Shown here: positions 11,790 through 21,701 of the stretch, piece after piece
How positions within the stretch are numbered: the first letter of the stretch is position 1
Layout of the letters: each line of letters starts with the position of its first letter
Source of the DNA: Cunninghamia lanceolata
Taxonomy: Eukaryota > Streptophyta > Pinopsida > Cupressales > Cupressaceae
Assembly: GCA_027924645.1 (NCBI GenBank)
Contig: BSBN01000254.1
Location: 14,268,501 to 14,332,500, forward strand
Reading direction: 5' to 3'
DNA: 64,000 bases
Program-made: the position numbers and the translations under genes
Notes under the pieces: model-generated
What the model was told of the DNA's origin: nothing
The model's database searches: none
The model's input: the letters and a program-made list of their open reading frames with translations, nothing else

Positions 11790-12000
11790 ATCTCCCCCTT
11801 TGGCATTGATGGCAACACTTAGTGAAAAATGACTAAGTGTTTACACTATGCTCCCCCTTGGCTGATGCTCTATCTTTATATACAATTTTTGGAACTCCCC
11901 CTTGGTTGGATTCCTCATTTTTCACTGCTCCTCACTCCCCCTTTGACATCAATGGCAAAGGGTAGGGTCTGCATACAAAAATTTTAAAAATTTACTATAC
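11790..12000 (-). promoter_or_regulatory. E3 polypurine tract and PPT-like array
   Basis: Minus strand CCAAAGGGGGAGAT (11790-11803) abuts the 3' LTR. Three more GGGGGAG-type runs lie near 11852, 11896 and 11936, each preceded on the minus strand by AA-rich or CAA sequence. Repeated PPT-like runs upstream of the 3' LTR are a known trait of Sireviruses. The rest of this 211-bp stretch is non-coding. Confidence 0.75.
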
Positions 12001-15000
12001 TTAGCCGCATATTACATACTCACATAAACTGAAGATGTCTGCAAAGGATGTCTTCAATTGGATCAGTTCTGTAGCCCAACTTTCCTTCATTCTATCCAAA
12101 ATTGAAATGTGACCACTCAACAAAAATGCAAATGCATCTGCCCTTTTTAGATCTTTCGGATCACTTGTCTGGGCTGTGATTTGAGCTTCTGCTATGGCCT
12201 CATGCATGGCCTCTAGCTTAGGGACAATTAACCCCCTGAGCTCACGCAACCTGCTTATTCTATTTTTCCTTTCCTTCTCCAATTTCTTGATTTCACTCAA
12301 GACTGCAATAGTCTGACATTCTTGATTTGTTATAGAGGAAGAAAGAGGATCAAAACTTTGAGACAAGCTTAGTAGTGTGTCCTCTTGCTCTTTTATTTTC
12401 TTCTCAATGTCCACTGTTACCTTGGACCAGGAGATACAAAATTTGTATATTTCACCGCCATCCTTAAGAGCATTTTCTAAGCTCTTTATCCCAATGTTCA
12501 TGTTTCTCCTATCATTAATGATCAAACCCTGAACCTCGGAGAACCTTTTATCCAAAAACTCCTTCCGGACCTTTTCTTCAGCTGATTTTTCTAGAGATTC
12601 AAAATGTGTACTAACACTGCTGACTAAGGTTTTGAGATTACCGGAAGAGGAGGCTGTGGGATCCTTCTGAAAAGATGGCATGATCTTTTCCAGCACTCCA
12701 GATGCTACCTCCATAAGCTCACAGTCTTCCATGTGAGATTTCAGTAGTTTCTCTTTGACTTTCTCATTTGCAAATGAGGCTATTTTCATTGTTTGCACTG
12801 GTGACAAAGAGTCAAAATCTAATGGTCCTTTTAGCAGGTCCGATTCATCAATTTCTATAGTGGCTTTTGTCAAGAATTCTTGAACAGTTTGTGCAGTGTC
12901 TCTTGCCGGAGACAGATGTTTCTTCTCTTCTGCAGTTTTGTCCTTTGGAATCTTTTCTCCTTCCTTACTCTTACCACTTTCAGTTGTGGTTTTCTCTGTT
13001 GGAGTCTTCTCTTTCTCTGCATCCTTGGTGCAGTCAACCTCTTTTTCTTTAACTGCTGCTTCTTTCTCCTGTAGTTTCTCTTCTTCTTGGGATCCGGAGA
13101 CTGTAGGGGAAACCGGAGGAGAGATGTTAGTCTGTTCAAGGCCCACTTCTTCCGGAGCAGATGATTCCAAGTCCACAGCTGTTTCTGCACCTAAGTCCTC
13201 TACAACAGGAAGATTAAACCTTTTGAAGGTTTTCCAGAGAATCTCTTCAGTGTCCTTGGCTACCTTGTCGGTCTCACCAAGCATAAGCTGATTCATCCTT
13301 GCTTTGCTCCTGAAATCATCCTTGCAGTCTTTGAATACCATGTTTATTGTTTTGTGATCAATTGAAGGATATAGCTGAATAGCTATCTGTTCTCTGATCT
13401 CAAGGTCTTTTGCCATGGCATTGTTCTTTCTTATTTCTAGTTCCTTCTCTAGACTCTTAGGAATTTCGGAGATAATCTCAATAAAAGCTTTATTGTAAAT
13501 GTTCAGGTACCTGATTGTAGCTTCCTGCAGGATCTTTTGATCTGCCTCATTGTAGTCATCAAAGAATTCAGCTACTGGTTGAAGGTTCCCATCCACAGTG
13601 ACTGATTTGACTACACTGTCTAGGGATAGAGTGGGCTTTTCAGCAAATTCCTCTGCCATTTCTTCCTTGTCTTGGCCTGTGGAGGGTTTCCCGAATCCTT
13701 TCTTCTTCTGCTTCTTTATTTCTTTTACTCCCTCATCTGACTCAGCTTCCTCTTCATCCTTTTGGCTTTCATAAGCCCTTGTGGCTTTTGTCTTAGATCT
13801 TTTACCGGATGCCTGGACTTCCGGTTTTGAACTTTTGGTTGTGGGAGATGCAGATCTTTTTGATGATCTGGTCCGGGTGGAAGTTTCAACCGGAATACTT
13901 TCTTTACTTTTCTTTTTTGCCTCTTTCTTTTCTTCCTCAGCCTTTCTCCTCTTTTCCCGGTTGGCATCAAGTGCCTCCTTTGGAATGCCTAGGCCTTAAG
14001 CAATATTCTCTACTTCTTTTCTCACCTTCCTTTTGATTTCTGGTTCTCGGAGTTCAACATGAATTTTGATACTTAGTTCCTCAAATGTTTTGAACCTTTC
14101 TGCCTTTGGATCTTTGGGCTGACTTAGCATGTGTTGAACATGCAGTTCCACTATCTGTTCATCCACTTCATACCCCATGGGCATGATCCATATAGTTCTT
14201 GGTTCTACTGCCTCCATTAGACACTGATCTGTTTCTACCATGAAGCATACTGTGTCTTTGTACTTTTCAACAAGGGATTGGGGTATTCTTTCTCTTGCAT
14301 GTATCATGCTTTGGAAGTTCTTGAAATATCCCCATAGAGCTGTATTTCTTGCTTTAGCATCCCCAAGTCCATGCAAATAGTCTCTGATTTGGATGGCAAC
14401 CGGTCTGTCATTCTGCCATATCCATCCACTGGATCCGGGAAGTTCATTCATGTAGTAAAAGAAGAGACAAAGGATCAGATTGCCATACTTGAAGGAGTTT
14501 TTCTTGTCCTTCTTAATCTTCTGCAGATTTTCAAAAAGTTGGTTTATAAGAAGCTCACACAAGTCATAGTCTGCATTCTCCTTTAACATTTGATAAGCTG
14601 TGTAGATTGCAGTTCCCGGTACTGAAGTTTCCCTACTGGAGTGATAGATTTTGTAACCAATTATCATAGATGCAAATCTGACATCCGGTTCAGTGATGTC
14701 ATCAACTGTCATAGCTCTCTTGTCAAACTTGGATCCGGTTGCATCACTAACTGTCTAATTTTTGACAGACTTGAGAATAGGTAATCCACCGGATGAGTGC
14801 AGACCGGTTACAGCCCTAATTGCATCTTTGGTGATCTTGAAGGGCTTGTTCAACCATAGGAAGTTGTCATGTACTCTACTTAGTACATACCGGACCCATT
14901 CATCTTCTTCAAAACAGGGGAAATGAATGCACTGTGCAAAGTGTTTGTCCCGGATGGCTTTGTACTGAGGTTTGATCTCAAAGGAGTCATCTATCAGTTG

Positions 15001-15204
15001 TTTGTGATAGATATCCATTAGTTTTGATTCTCCAAAGTCTTCAAAATTTGCATGGATGTAAACCCTAATGTCCTCCGTATGTAATACACCATGCGGAACA
15101 CTAGAGAAGGCTCCTAGTGGATCTACCTCCAAAGATTTGTATGGATGTTTCTTGAATGTGGGGCGAGGTCTATCAGAGATCTTAACTATATTCAAAGTAG
15201 CCAT
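12001..15204 (-). pseudogene. E3 ORF2: large accessory protein, two nonsense codons
   Basis: One reading frame of 1068 codons from ATG 15204 (MATLNIVKISDRPRP) to TGA 12001, interrupted only by TAG at 14755-14757 (codon 150) and TAA at 13996-13998 (codon 403). Each is one C-to-T change from a Gln codon. Codons 1-400 look globular (FEEDEWVRYVLSRVHDNFLW, GYKIYHSS, FKYGNLILCLFFYYMNELPG). Codons 404-515 are very basic with nuclear-signal-like KKQKKK. Codons 515-670 are helical and acidic. Codons 670-735 are Lys/Glu/Thr low complexity. The C-terminus has a coiled coil (IKKLEKERKNRISRLREL). I see no protease, RT, integrase or clear membrane segment. It occupies the slot where some Sireviruses carry an env-like ORF. 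It may belong to a plant transposon-associated protein family, but I do not recognise it firmly. Confidence 0.8.
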
Positions 15205-15943
15205 TCTTCAAAGATTTACAGTGAGATAATGAAAACGGAGAATACCTTATGCACCTTCGGTTTGCACGGAGTGGTTGGATTGATTTCTTTATGCAATGAC
15301 TTCGGCAGGAGATCTTTGGTGTGCTTGATGAATCTTGTTGCAGAGCTCCACTTTTCGCTTCTTCTTGAGTGCAGAATGAGCAAATGATTTATGAGAAATC
15401 CCTTATATTGCTCCGCAAACCCTAATATCTGATGGCAATAAATGCTCGACCTATATTATTTCGGTTTGCCTTATTCGGATAACTTGAAGAACCGGATCAG
15501 TCCTGGTCTATGAACATCGTGCGGAACTTTCAACCATGAACAAATCAAGATAACACATCACAAGGACATCCCAAACACTTTGTCCAATCCGCAGAATAAG
15601 ATAATGCACTTCCGGATCTCTCTGGACCCTTTTGTAATCCTCTGTCATTCTGGAGCATCTCCCAAAACAGGTCTTACTTGATCGATCACAACTTCTTTAC
15701 ATCTTCATGCGGACCTCTAAAATCTTGTCTGGATCATCTCAGGACTTATATCTTCAAACCCTTTACTCCGCATCTTGTGTCACATCCAGCACCACTTGAT
15801 TGGCTGGGGGAACAGGATTTTCTTTGAGTCCCCCTTGAGCCAGAGCTCACTTTCTAATTTCTGGAAGGAATATCAGCACCAGAATCTGGTGCGGATCCAT
15901 TTTCTGTATTCTCTAAACTTTTCTTTACCCAAATCTTGCTCAT
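15205..15943 (-). other. E3 spacer between ORF1 and ORF2
   Basis: 740 bp with no ORF on the minus strand. It would be the intergenic leader for ORF2. It could contain a splice acceptor or internal promoter, but no motif here is clear enough to call. Confidence 0.6.
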
Positions 15944-17032
15944 CTAATTCCTAACTTCATCCGCATTCATCTTTTGTTTACCCTTGTCTTGATTCTGATT
16001 ATACACCGGACCTCTTTTGTCCTGATTCTTGCTTCTGCAGACTTTAGCATTATGACCGGACCTATTAGAGATTTGGCAAATAACATTTCTTTGCATATTT
16101 GACTGATAACCTCTTGATCTGCATTGATTAGCCATATGACCTAATCTATTGAATGCAAAGCATCTACCATTGAATGATTTGTTTATTTGCATATTTTTGC
16201 ATTCATGAGACTTGTGTCCATACCTTTTGCAGTTAAAGCACTGTCCAGAGAAGGATGAATTAATCTGATTCATTCTCTTTCTACACTGATTAGCTTTGTG
16301 ACCAAAGTGGTTGCAGCTGTGGCAGTATCCATTGAAGGATGGATATCTTTGAACATTGGGCTGTCTTACCAGAGATCTTTTAGGCCTATTCCTTGGATTT
16401 TCTGATCCAAAATTCTTTTGACCAGATCCGAAGCTTTCTCCTTTCTCATATCCCAAACCATACTTGTCATCTGTCCTCTTTTGACTTCCAAGAAGAACTT
16501 CAAGTTGAGCAGAACTTATCTTGAATTTCTCTTTATATTCATTTGCTGTTTGAAGGTCTCTTTTGAGAGAGACAATTTGATCCTCAAGTTTTTCTTCATT
16601 ATCTTTGGCATCTTCAAGATCAGATTCAAGATGTCTGATAATTCTATCCATCTGATGGCATTCTTCTGATTTCTCCTTAAGAGATTGTCTTAGATTGTCT
16701 TTAGCTTTTCTTTTCTCTTCAATCTCTTGAGTAAACTTTATAACTCCTGATTCCATTTCATGTCTTACCATAATGACTTCTTTTGATAATTTTTCACATA
16801 ACTTGGTTTTCTCAGTCAATTCTTCATTTGTATTGCTTTCTTCACTTTGTCTTGCCAATTGTTGGAGCAGCTCCTTTCTCTTTTTCATAGAGAGACTTAA
16901 TTTGTCCTTTAATTCTCTCATGAATTCATCAGCCTGTTTGAGTCTTTCCTTTAATTCATTGACTTCAGAGTTTGACTGTTCAAGATCCTCAAGGGCAGTC
17001 TTGAGTTGCTCCTTTAAACCATATGCATCCAT
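15944..17032 (-). CDS. E3 ORF1: gag-like coiled-coil and CCHC protein
   Basis: 362 residues, intact, ATG at 17032, about 50 bp after the PBS. Residues 1-185 are a long Lys/Glu/Leu heptad-like coiled coil (LKEQLKTALEDLEQSNSEV, KRKELLQQLARQSEE, SLKRDLQTANEYKEKF). A Gly/Ser/Asn linker follows. Residues 230-340 hold four knuckle-like repeats: CHSCNHFGHKANQC and CFNCKRYGHKSHEC are proper CX2CX4HX4C knuckles, while CFAFNRLGHMANQC and CQISNRSGHNAKVC have lost the second Cys. The UBN2-type N-terminal gag domain of E1 and E7 is missing, so this looks like the C-terminal half of a Sirevirus-type gag. It could bind the element RNA and recruit it into helper particles (inference). It is the only undamaged retrotransposon ORF in the window. 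Confidence 0.85.
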   Translation of the reverse strand: MDAYGLKEQLKTALEDLEQSNSEVNELKERLKQADEFMRELKDKLSLSMKKRKELLQQLARQSEESNTNEELTEKTKLCEKLSKEVIMVRHEMESGVIKFTQEIEEKRKAKDNLRQSLKEKSEECHQMDRIIRHLESDLEDAKDNEEKLEDQIVSLKRDLQTANEYKEKFKISSAQLEVLLGSQKRTDDKYGLGYEKGESFGSGQKNFGSENPRNRPKRSLVRQPNVQRYPSFNGYCHSCNHFGHKANQCRKRMNQINSSFSGQCFNCKRYGHKSHECKNMQINKSFNGRCFAFNRLGHMANQCRSRGYQSNMQRNVICQISNRSGHNAKVCRSKNQDKRGPVYNQNQDKGKQKMNADEVRN

Positions 17033-17083
17033 TTGAACTCCCAGATCTTCCTCAAGCTGTTAGGCTCTATTAGGAGGAACTTA

Positions 17084-17095
17084 GCTCTGATACCA
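17084..17095 (-). promoter_or_regulatory. E3 primer-binding site (tRNA-iMet)
   Basis: Minus strand TGGTATCAGAGC, two bases inside the 5' LTR. Identical to the E1 and E2 PBS. Confidence 0.92.
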
Positions 17096-17097
17096 AT

Positions 17098-18186
17098 TGT
17101 TGATAACTGAGAGGGGGGGTGAATCAGTTATCCTAATTATTTCTTCTTCTGAACTTTCTTATTAATCAATGCAGCATTGAATCAAACAAACAAACATTAC
17201 CATGAAATGAAAAACACATGAGACAGTATTTTTGACGTGGAAACCCTGTTAAGGGAGAAAACCACGGGGTGATTAACCCAAAGATTATTCTCTGTTAGAA
17301 GAATAAGGAATTACAAAATGGCACTTGCCAATTAGGGCTCACTACCCGAGCACACTACTCACAAGAGGCACACTGCCTACAAGGAGACACACTGTCTACA
17401 AAAGAATGTTATACAATACTTGAACTGATTGGAAGCATCTACATATGCTGAAGTTCAGTTTCGGTTAGGCTCAGTACACTGATCTGCTGCACTTCATTTT
17501 TCTCTTCTCTTTATTCTACTTTCCTTTCACATACCGGATCTCTCTGGCTGTTTCTGCTTTGCTCTTCACTTTTTCGCATTCCACACAACACAACAACACT
17601 TTTCACAACTGAATCCATCCTCTATATATATATCCGCACTAGTGATTTCATTATCTTTCTAGTCGGCAACCGGAATAGTCTATCTTCTCACAAACTCTGT
17701 TCTGTCGGCTGAATCCTTGCATACCAAGTAATGCGGATCAAGCATATACTTGTAGATATCATTAATCATGTCGGCCAAACATGATTCATGCCTTCACAAC
17801 CTTTACCATCAACAGTAACACATCCAGAAAATAGTCTGATGTTCTGTCAGTTAGTTCTTCCTCTGTTCTCATTGTCACTCAGGAATCTGGTACTCAACTA
17901 TTCATAACTTTTTCCTTGTCCAACACCGGAGGCTATATCCTTGGAATATACCACTCAAGGTAGTCCTCTTGACTTCCCCAAATCCGCACTACACCAAGAC
18001 ACTTCCTCTGAGAGATCCGGACCAATCTGTCGGACCTTGCCACATGCTCTGTTCTTGTTCACCGGACCACAACAGTCTTCATTCTGGCTTCCGGTAGAGA
18101 CACACCATGACTTGCGGATATGTGGGATGACCTTTGTTGCCATCAATGACAACAACCATGATTCCATATAGTGTTTCTTGCCAACA
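17098..18186 (-). repeat. E3 5' LTR
   Basis: 1089 bp with intact TG..CA ends. It has one extra TA unit relative to 10703-11789. It contains a TATA-like run at 17622-17633. Confidence 0.94.
17622..17633 (-). promoter_or_regulatory. TATA-like box in E3 5' LTR
   Basis: Minus strand GATATATATATAG about 555 bp from the LTR start, followed by AGGATGG. The 3' LTR has the same run two bases shorter near 11227-11236. Likely core promoter; not proven. Confidence 0.45.
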
Positions 18187-18191
18187 CTAGA
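18187..18191. repeat. E3 target site duplication, right (CTAGA)
   Basis: Matches 10698-10702. The E2 LTR resumes immediately after it. Confidence 0.92.
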
Positions 18192-18542
18192 TTGGAGGTT
18201 GCACCAAGGAGACCAATACCAAGATTGTGAAGGGGAAAAATAAAGAAAAAACCCCCCTGTGTTATGCAAATGGTATGAAGCCTAAAAAATATTATAGAGA
18301 GAGTGAGAAGACACCTCTTAAATAGAGGTGATTAATGGAGTTATCCATAACTCCCATATGCCATCTTGCATAAGGTGTGTGCCGCATATTCCCTCTTAAG
18401 GAGAAATCTACAGAAATAGATTATTCCTGTAGGAGGAATAGAAGAGGTAAATTATCTGACATGTGTGGGGCTATTACACCAAATAATAAATTACAAATAA
18501 ATTATAATATAATCTTCACTAAGTAAAGATTAATTTCTAACA
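18192..18542 (-). repeat. E2 3' LTR, second part (after E3)
   Basis: Continues the E2 LTR (TTGGAGGTTGCACCAAGGAGACC...) to its end TTTCTAACA. Matches 21352-21701 with scattered changes. Confidence 0.88.
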
Positions 18543-18556
18543 CCCCGCTTAAGCTT
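18543..18556 (-). promoter_or_regulatory. E2 candidate polypurine tract
   Basis: Minus strand AAGCTTAAGCGGGG directly abuts the 3' LTR. It is a poor purine tract but sits in the right place. Confidence 0.45.
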
Positions 18557-18794
18557 TACTTGGTGAGATTTACAATAAATCCATCAAAGGATGATTACAT
18601 GTTACATGAATGGCATAAAAGCCTTTACAATGGATAAAAATATAGACTTTGAGAAAGAAGCTTGAAGAAGAGTGGAGAATCTATTTTGAGATAGAGGCAA
18701 GTCTTCAAGTAGTCTTGAGAATAATTGTATAGATGCCTTTGTGAACCAAAGTGTTTGTATAGATGCCTTTGAGCAATCTGAATAGAGAGCTCCT

Positions 18795-18980
18795 TTAGAG
18801 CCAAGAGAAGTGGACTAATGGTTCTTGTGCTTCCAAGGTAGATGTTGAACCTATTTCATCAAAGAAACCATAACCACAAATGGATTTCCCATCATTGGGA
18901 TCATCTCCTAAACATGAATTAGTATAATCATAGAAAAAGATACAAATTGCATAGCACATAATAAAATTGTGGATCAAATG
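18795..18980 (-). pseudogene. E2 Copia RNase H remnant
   Basis: About 60 codons on the minus strand. YDYTNSCLGDDPNDGKSICGYG matches the Copia RNase H pattern Y-T-D-x-D-W-x-G-D-x-x-D-x-K-S-x-x-G-Y in spacing, with some key residues lost (Asp to Asn, Trp to Leu). It lies about 250 bp from the 3' LTR, where RNase H sits in Copia elements, and in the same orientation as the PBS. No other pol domain survives. Confidence 0.6.
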
Positions 18981-21259
18981 AATCCAAATTTAAATCACAA
19001 AGCCAATAAGGCAAAAGTTAGCATAGCTAAATCAATCTAGATAAAATAACCTTAAGTCTTGAATAAGAGTGCTAGTGAAAAAATGTAGCACAAATTATGG
19101 CTTACAACCCAAATTATAAAATGCTAATATATAGGCATAGCAATAATAGTTCTAGTTTGCTTCTCACTACATCATTTGTTGAATTGTAAAGGGAACTTAT
19201 ATCAAGTTTAATAATAATTGACTTTAAAAATTAGTCCTAAGATCATAGTGCCATCATTTGAAGATTCAATATTATGGACTTTGAAAAACAGTCCTATAGA
19301 TGGTTATAAAACCCATAGTGGCTTCATAAAAAAAATTAATATCAAAGGACTTTGAAAATAGAACTATAAAATGGTATAACAACCATATTGTCTTCATCAA
19401 TTTTTAAGAACTTGATCCCAACGATCAGTTCATCATAAAAATGTAAGTGCATACCATCAAAGTGGATGGAAATATTTTCCATGGGGCCCAAAAAACACTC
19501 CAATGAGACTTAAAGGGCTCCCTATGCAACATTACTACAAATGCATCTTGCGCATAAAATATTTAAAGGCTTTAGTGCTCTAATGAGTTTTTAATTTCTT
19601 AAAAATTATAACAGATAAATGAGGCACAATAAAATATTAGATTCCTTTTATCAAAACAACATAATTGTAGTTGAGAATGAAACTCTAGACTTGTTTTAAA
19701 TATTGTATGAGATCAAGACTTAGGTAGAAAAAAAAAAGAATGATAAATTACCACAAACTGTGATAGAAAGTGCTTAGAGATATATTTGAATGAGAAGAGG
19801 CACAAATCAAGCCACCTTAATTAGTTATAACAAATTAAAAAAATTATGATTGAATAATGTCACAACGATTGACATGCATATTCCACACTATGAAGTGATA
19901 GATTATCAAGTACTATATACTCAATATACATTAGAGACATAAATAAGTCATTAATAAAGTAAGTCAAAATACATTCCAAGATGATAGTCATGCATTCATG
20001 ACTACATGAATATCTCCTTTTCATATTTCAAATACAATTGAATGGAAACATGTACACTATTATTGGGTTGATCAAGTCTAATAACATAGTACATACGTGA
20101 TAAAAAAATATTTTTAAAACCAACATTTTGAAAAATGCCAAAAAACCATTTTTTTTTAAAGTCTAATTTTCATAAAAAAAACTAAAATTTTTAAGAAGAA
20201 TGCCTTATTTAGAACAAATGGTTATTTTTTTTTTGTAAAAGGACAAAATATTTTTTTGTTTAAGAAATGTCTAATTATATAGACAAAAGCCAATTTTTTT
20301 AAAGAAAAATGCCTGAAATGAAACAAAAGGCAATTTTTTTTTAAGAAACCTTATAAAAGGCAAATTTTTTTTCCTAAAAAATAGCTAAAAAAATATACAC
20401 TTTGATAATGTAAATGAAAGTTTATAATATTTTAAAACCTTTTAGAAAAAAAACACATTTAAAATAAATAAATCTATAATTAAAAACTTTAATTAAAGAA
20501 GACAAATTAAATTAAAAAATATATATATTATTAATGGTTAAAAAAGAAACCCCGTATTTTTTAAGAAAGAAACCTTTTTTAGAAAAAATGAAAGCCTTTT
20601 TTAAAGGGAAGCCTTTTTAAAAAGGCGCGAATGGAAAAAAAAGAGTTTGTTTTGCACGGGAACATTTTTTTTGAGTAGTAGCGTGGTACAGTGGCAGGGG
20701 TAGGGATGTGATCCCCACAGGGCTTTGGCCTCAAAAATTTTTTAAGATTTAATTTTTTTTTTTGATTAATATTGTTTTGACGATTTTAAAAAAAATGTAG
20801 TATAAAAAGGGCCGAGGAAAAAAAATTAAAATTTTGTAATTTAAAAAAAAAAATTATTTTTTAAAAACTTTGTAGATTTAAAAAAAGTTAATTTTTTTAA
20901 TTAAAAATTGCAAAATATTTTTAAAATTTGATTTTAAATTATAATTTGAAAAACAATAGATAAATATTTTTAGAAAAGACTTTGCAAAATTTGTTTAAAA
21001 GATACAATCTTAAAATATATAGAATTTTTTTTAAAAGAGAATATAATTTTTTTTTCAGAGATCTAAATTTTTTTTTACAAACTTTATTAGTTATTGTAAG
21101 AATTTTTTTGAAATGCTTCAGATTAATAAACCCCAAAAACATTGTAATTATCTCTTTCTTGCTTCTCTAATCTCTACTCTCTGTTACAGATAATAGGTCT
21201 CCAAGGTCACCCACAACTGCACAACTTTCAACAACTTGCACAGAATGATTAGTACCAAA
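18981..21259. other. E2 internal non-coding DNA with long A/T tracts
   Basis: No coding signal. From about 20100 to 21130 the plus strand is dominated by runs of 6-10 T or A separated by short purine words such as AAATGCC and AAAAGGC. A GC-richer island at 20677-20732 (GGTACAGTGGCAGGGG...ATCCCCACAGGG) stands out. This may be slippage-expanded remnant DNA or an unrelated insertion into E2. Confidence 0.55.
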
Positions 21260-21271
21260 GCTCTGATACCA
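21260..21271 (-). promoter_or_regulatory. E2 primer-binding site (tRNA-iMet)
   Basis: Minus strand TGGTATCAGAGC directly abutting the right LTR. It fixes the orientation of E2. Confidence 0.85.
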
Positions 21272-21701
21272 TGTAAAGGGAAATTGCAGGATCAAATAGC
21301 ACTAATGAAACATGCAAAGTAAATAATACAAAACAAAAGAGAAATACTAGATTGGAGATTGCACCAAAGAGACCAAGACCAAGATTATGAAGGGGAAAAA
21401 CGAAGAAAAAACCCCCTGTATTATGCAAATGGCATGAAGCCTGAAAATGATTACAGAGAGAGTGAGAAGGCACCTCTTAAATAGAGGTGATTAATGGAGT
21501 TATCTGTAACTCCCATATGCCATCTTGCATAAGGTGTGTGCCACATGTTTCCTCTTAAGGAGGAACCTATAGAAATAGATTATTCCTGCATGAGGAATAA
21601 AAGAGGTGAATTATCCGACATGTGTGGGGATAATACACCAAATAATAAATTACAAATAAATTATAATATAATCTTCACTAAGTAAAGATTAATTTCTAAC
21701 A
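21272..21701 (-). repeat. E2 5' LTR
   Basis: 430 bp, TGTAAAGGG...TTTCTAACA on the plus strand. It contains the uninterrupted CTAGA site into which E3 inserted in the other copy. Confidence 0.9.

Larger units (their letters stand above)
10703..18186 (-). mobile_element. E3: young non-autonomous LTR retrotransposon with accessory ORF
   Basis: A 7.48 kb element with exact TSDs (CTAGA), two near-identical LTRs (1087 and 1089 bp), PBS TGGTATCAGAGC and a GGGGGAGAT-type PPT, so all cis signals for retrotransposition are present. Internally it has no protease, integrase, RT or RNase H. Instead it carries ORF1 (coiled coil plus CCHC knuckles, intact) and ORF2 (1068 codons, two nonsense codons). By eye the LTRs differ by about 17 substitutions, mostly transitions, and one TA indel. 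This is the youngest insertion that can be dated from both LTRs in the window. LTR blocks, PBS and PPT match E1, so a Sirevirus-like Copia element is the likely helper (inference). Confidence 0.93.
10623..21701 (-). mobile_element. E2: old Ty1/Copia remnant, split by E3
   Basis: Two copies of a 430-bp LTR bound the element: 10623-10702 plus 18192-18542 (3' LTR, split by the E3 insertion), and 21272-21701 (5' LTR). Both start TGTAAAGGGAAATTGCAGG and end TTTCTAACA on the plus strand. A tRNA-iMet PBS abuts the right LTR in minus orientation. The internal part outside E3 is only 2.7 kb and is AT-rich. Near its 3' end is a recognisable Copia RNase H scrap in the right place and orientation. No clean TSD: ACAAC on the left against ACATG on the right. 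Probably an old internally deleted Copia element. Confidence 0.85.

Noticed and set aside
11384..11818. Open frames within E3 LTR repeated at 17941-18269
   Set aside because: Duplicate only because the LTR is duplicated; short, no domain, different ends in the two copies.
12867..13291. Plus-strand open frames opposite E3 ORF2
   Set aside because: Ser/Phe/Cys-rich shadows of the Lys/Glu-rich minus-strand frame.
20677..20732. Possible tRNA or SINE head (TGGTACAGTGG resembles a Pol III A box)
   Set aside because: No cloverleaf can be drawn; the B-box-like GGATGTGATCC is too close and degenerate, and no SINE body or poly-A follows.
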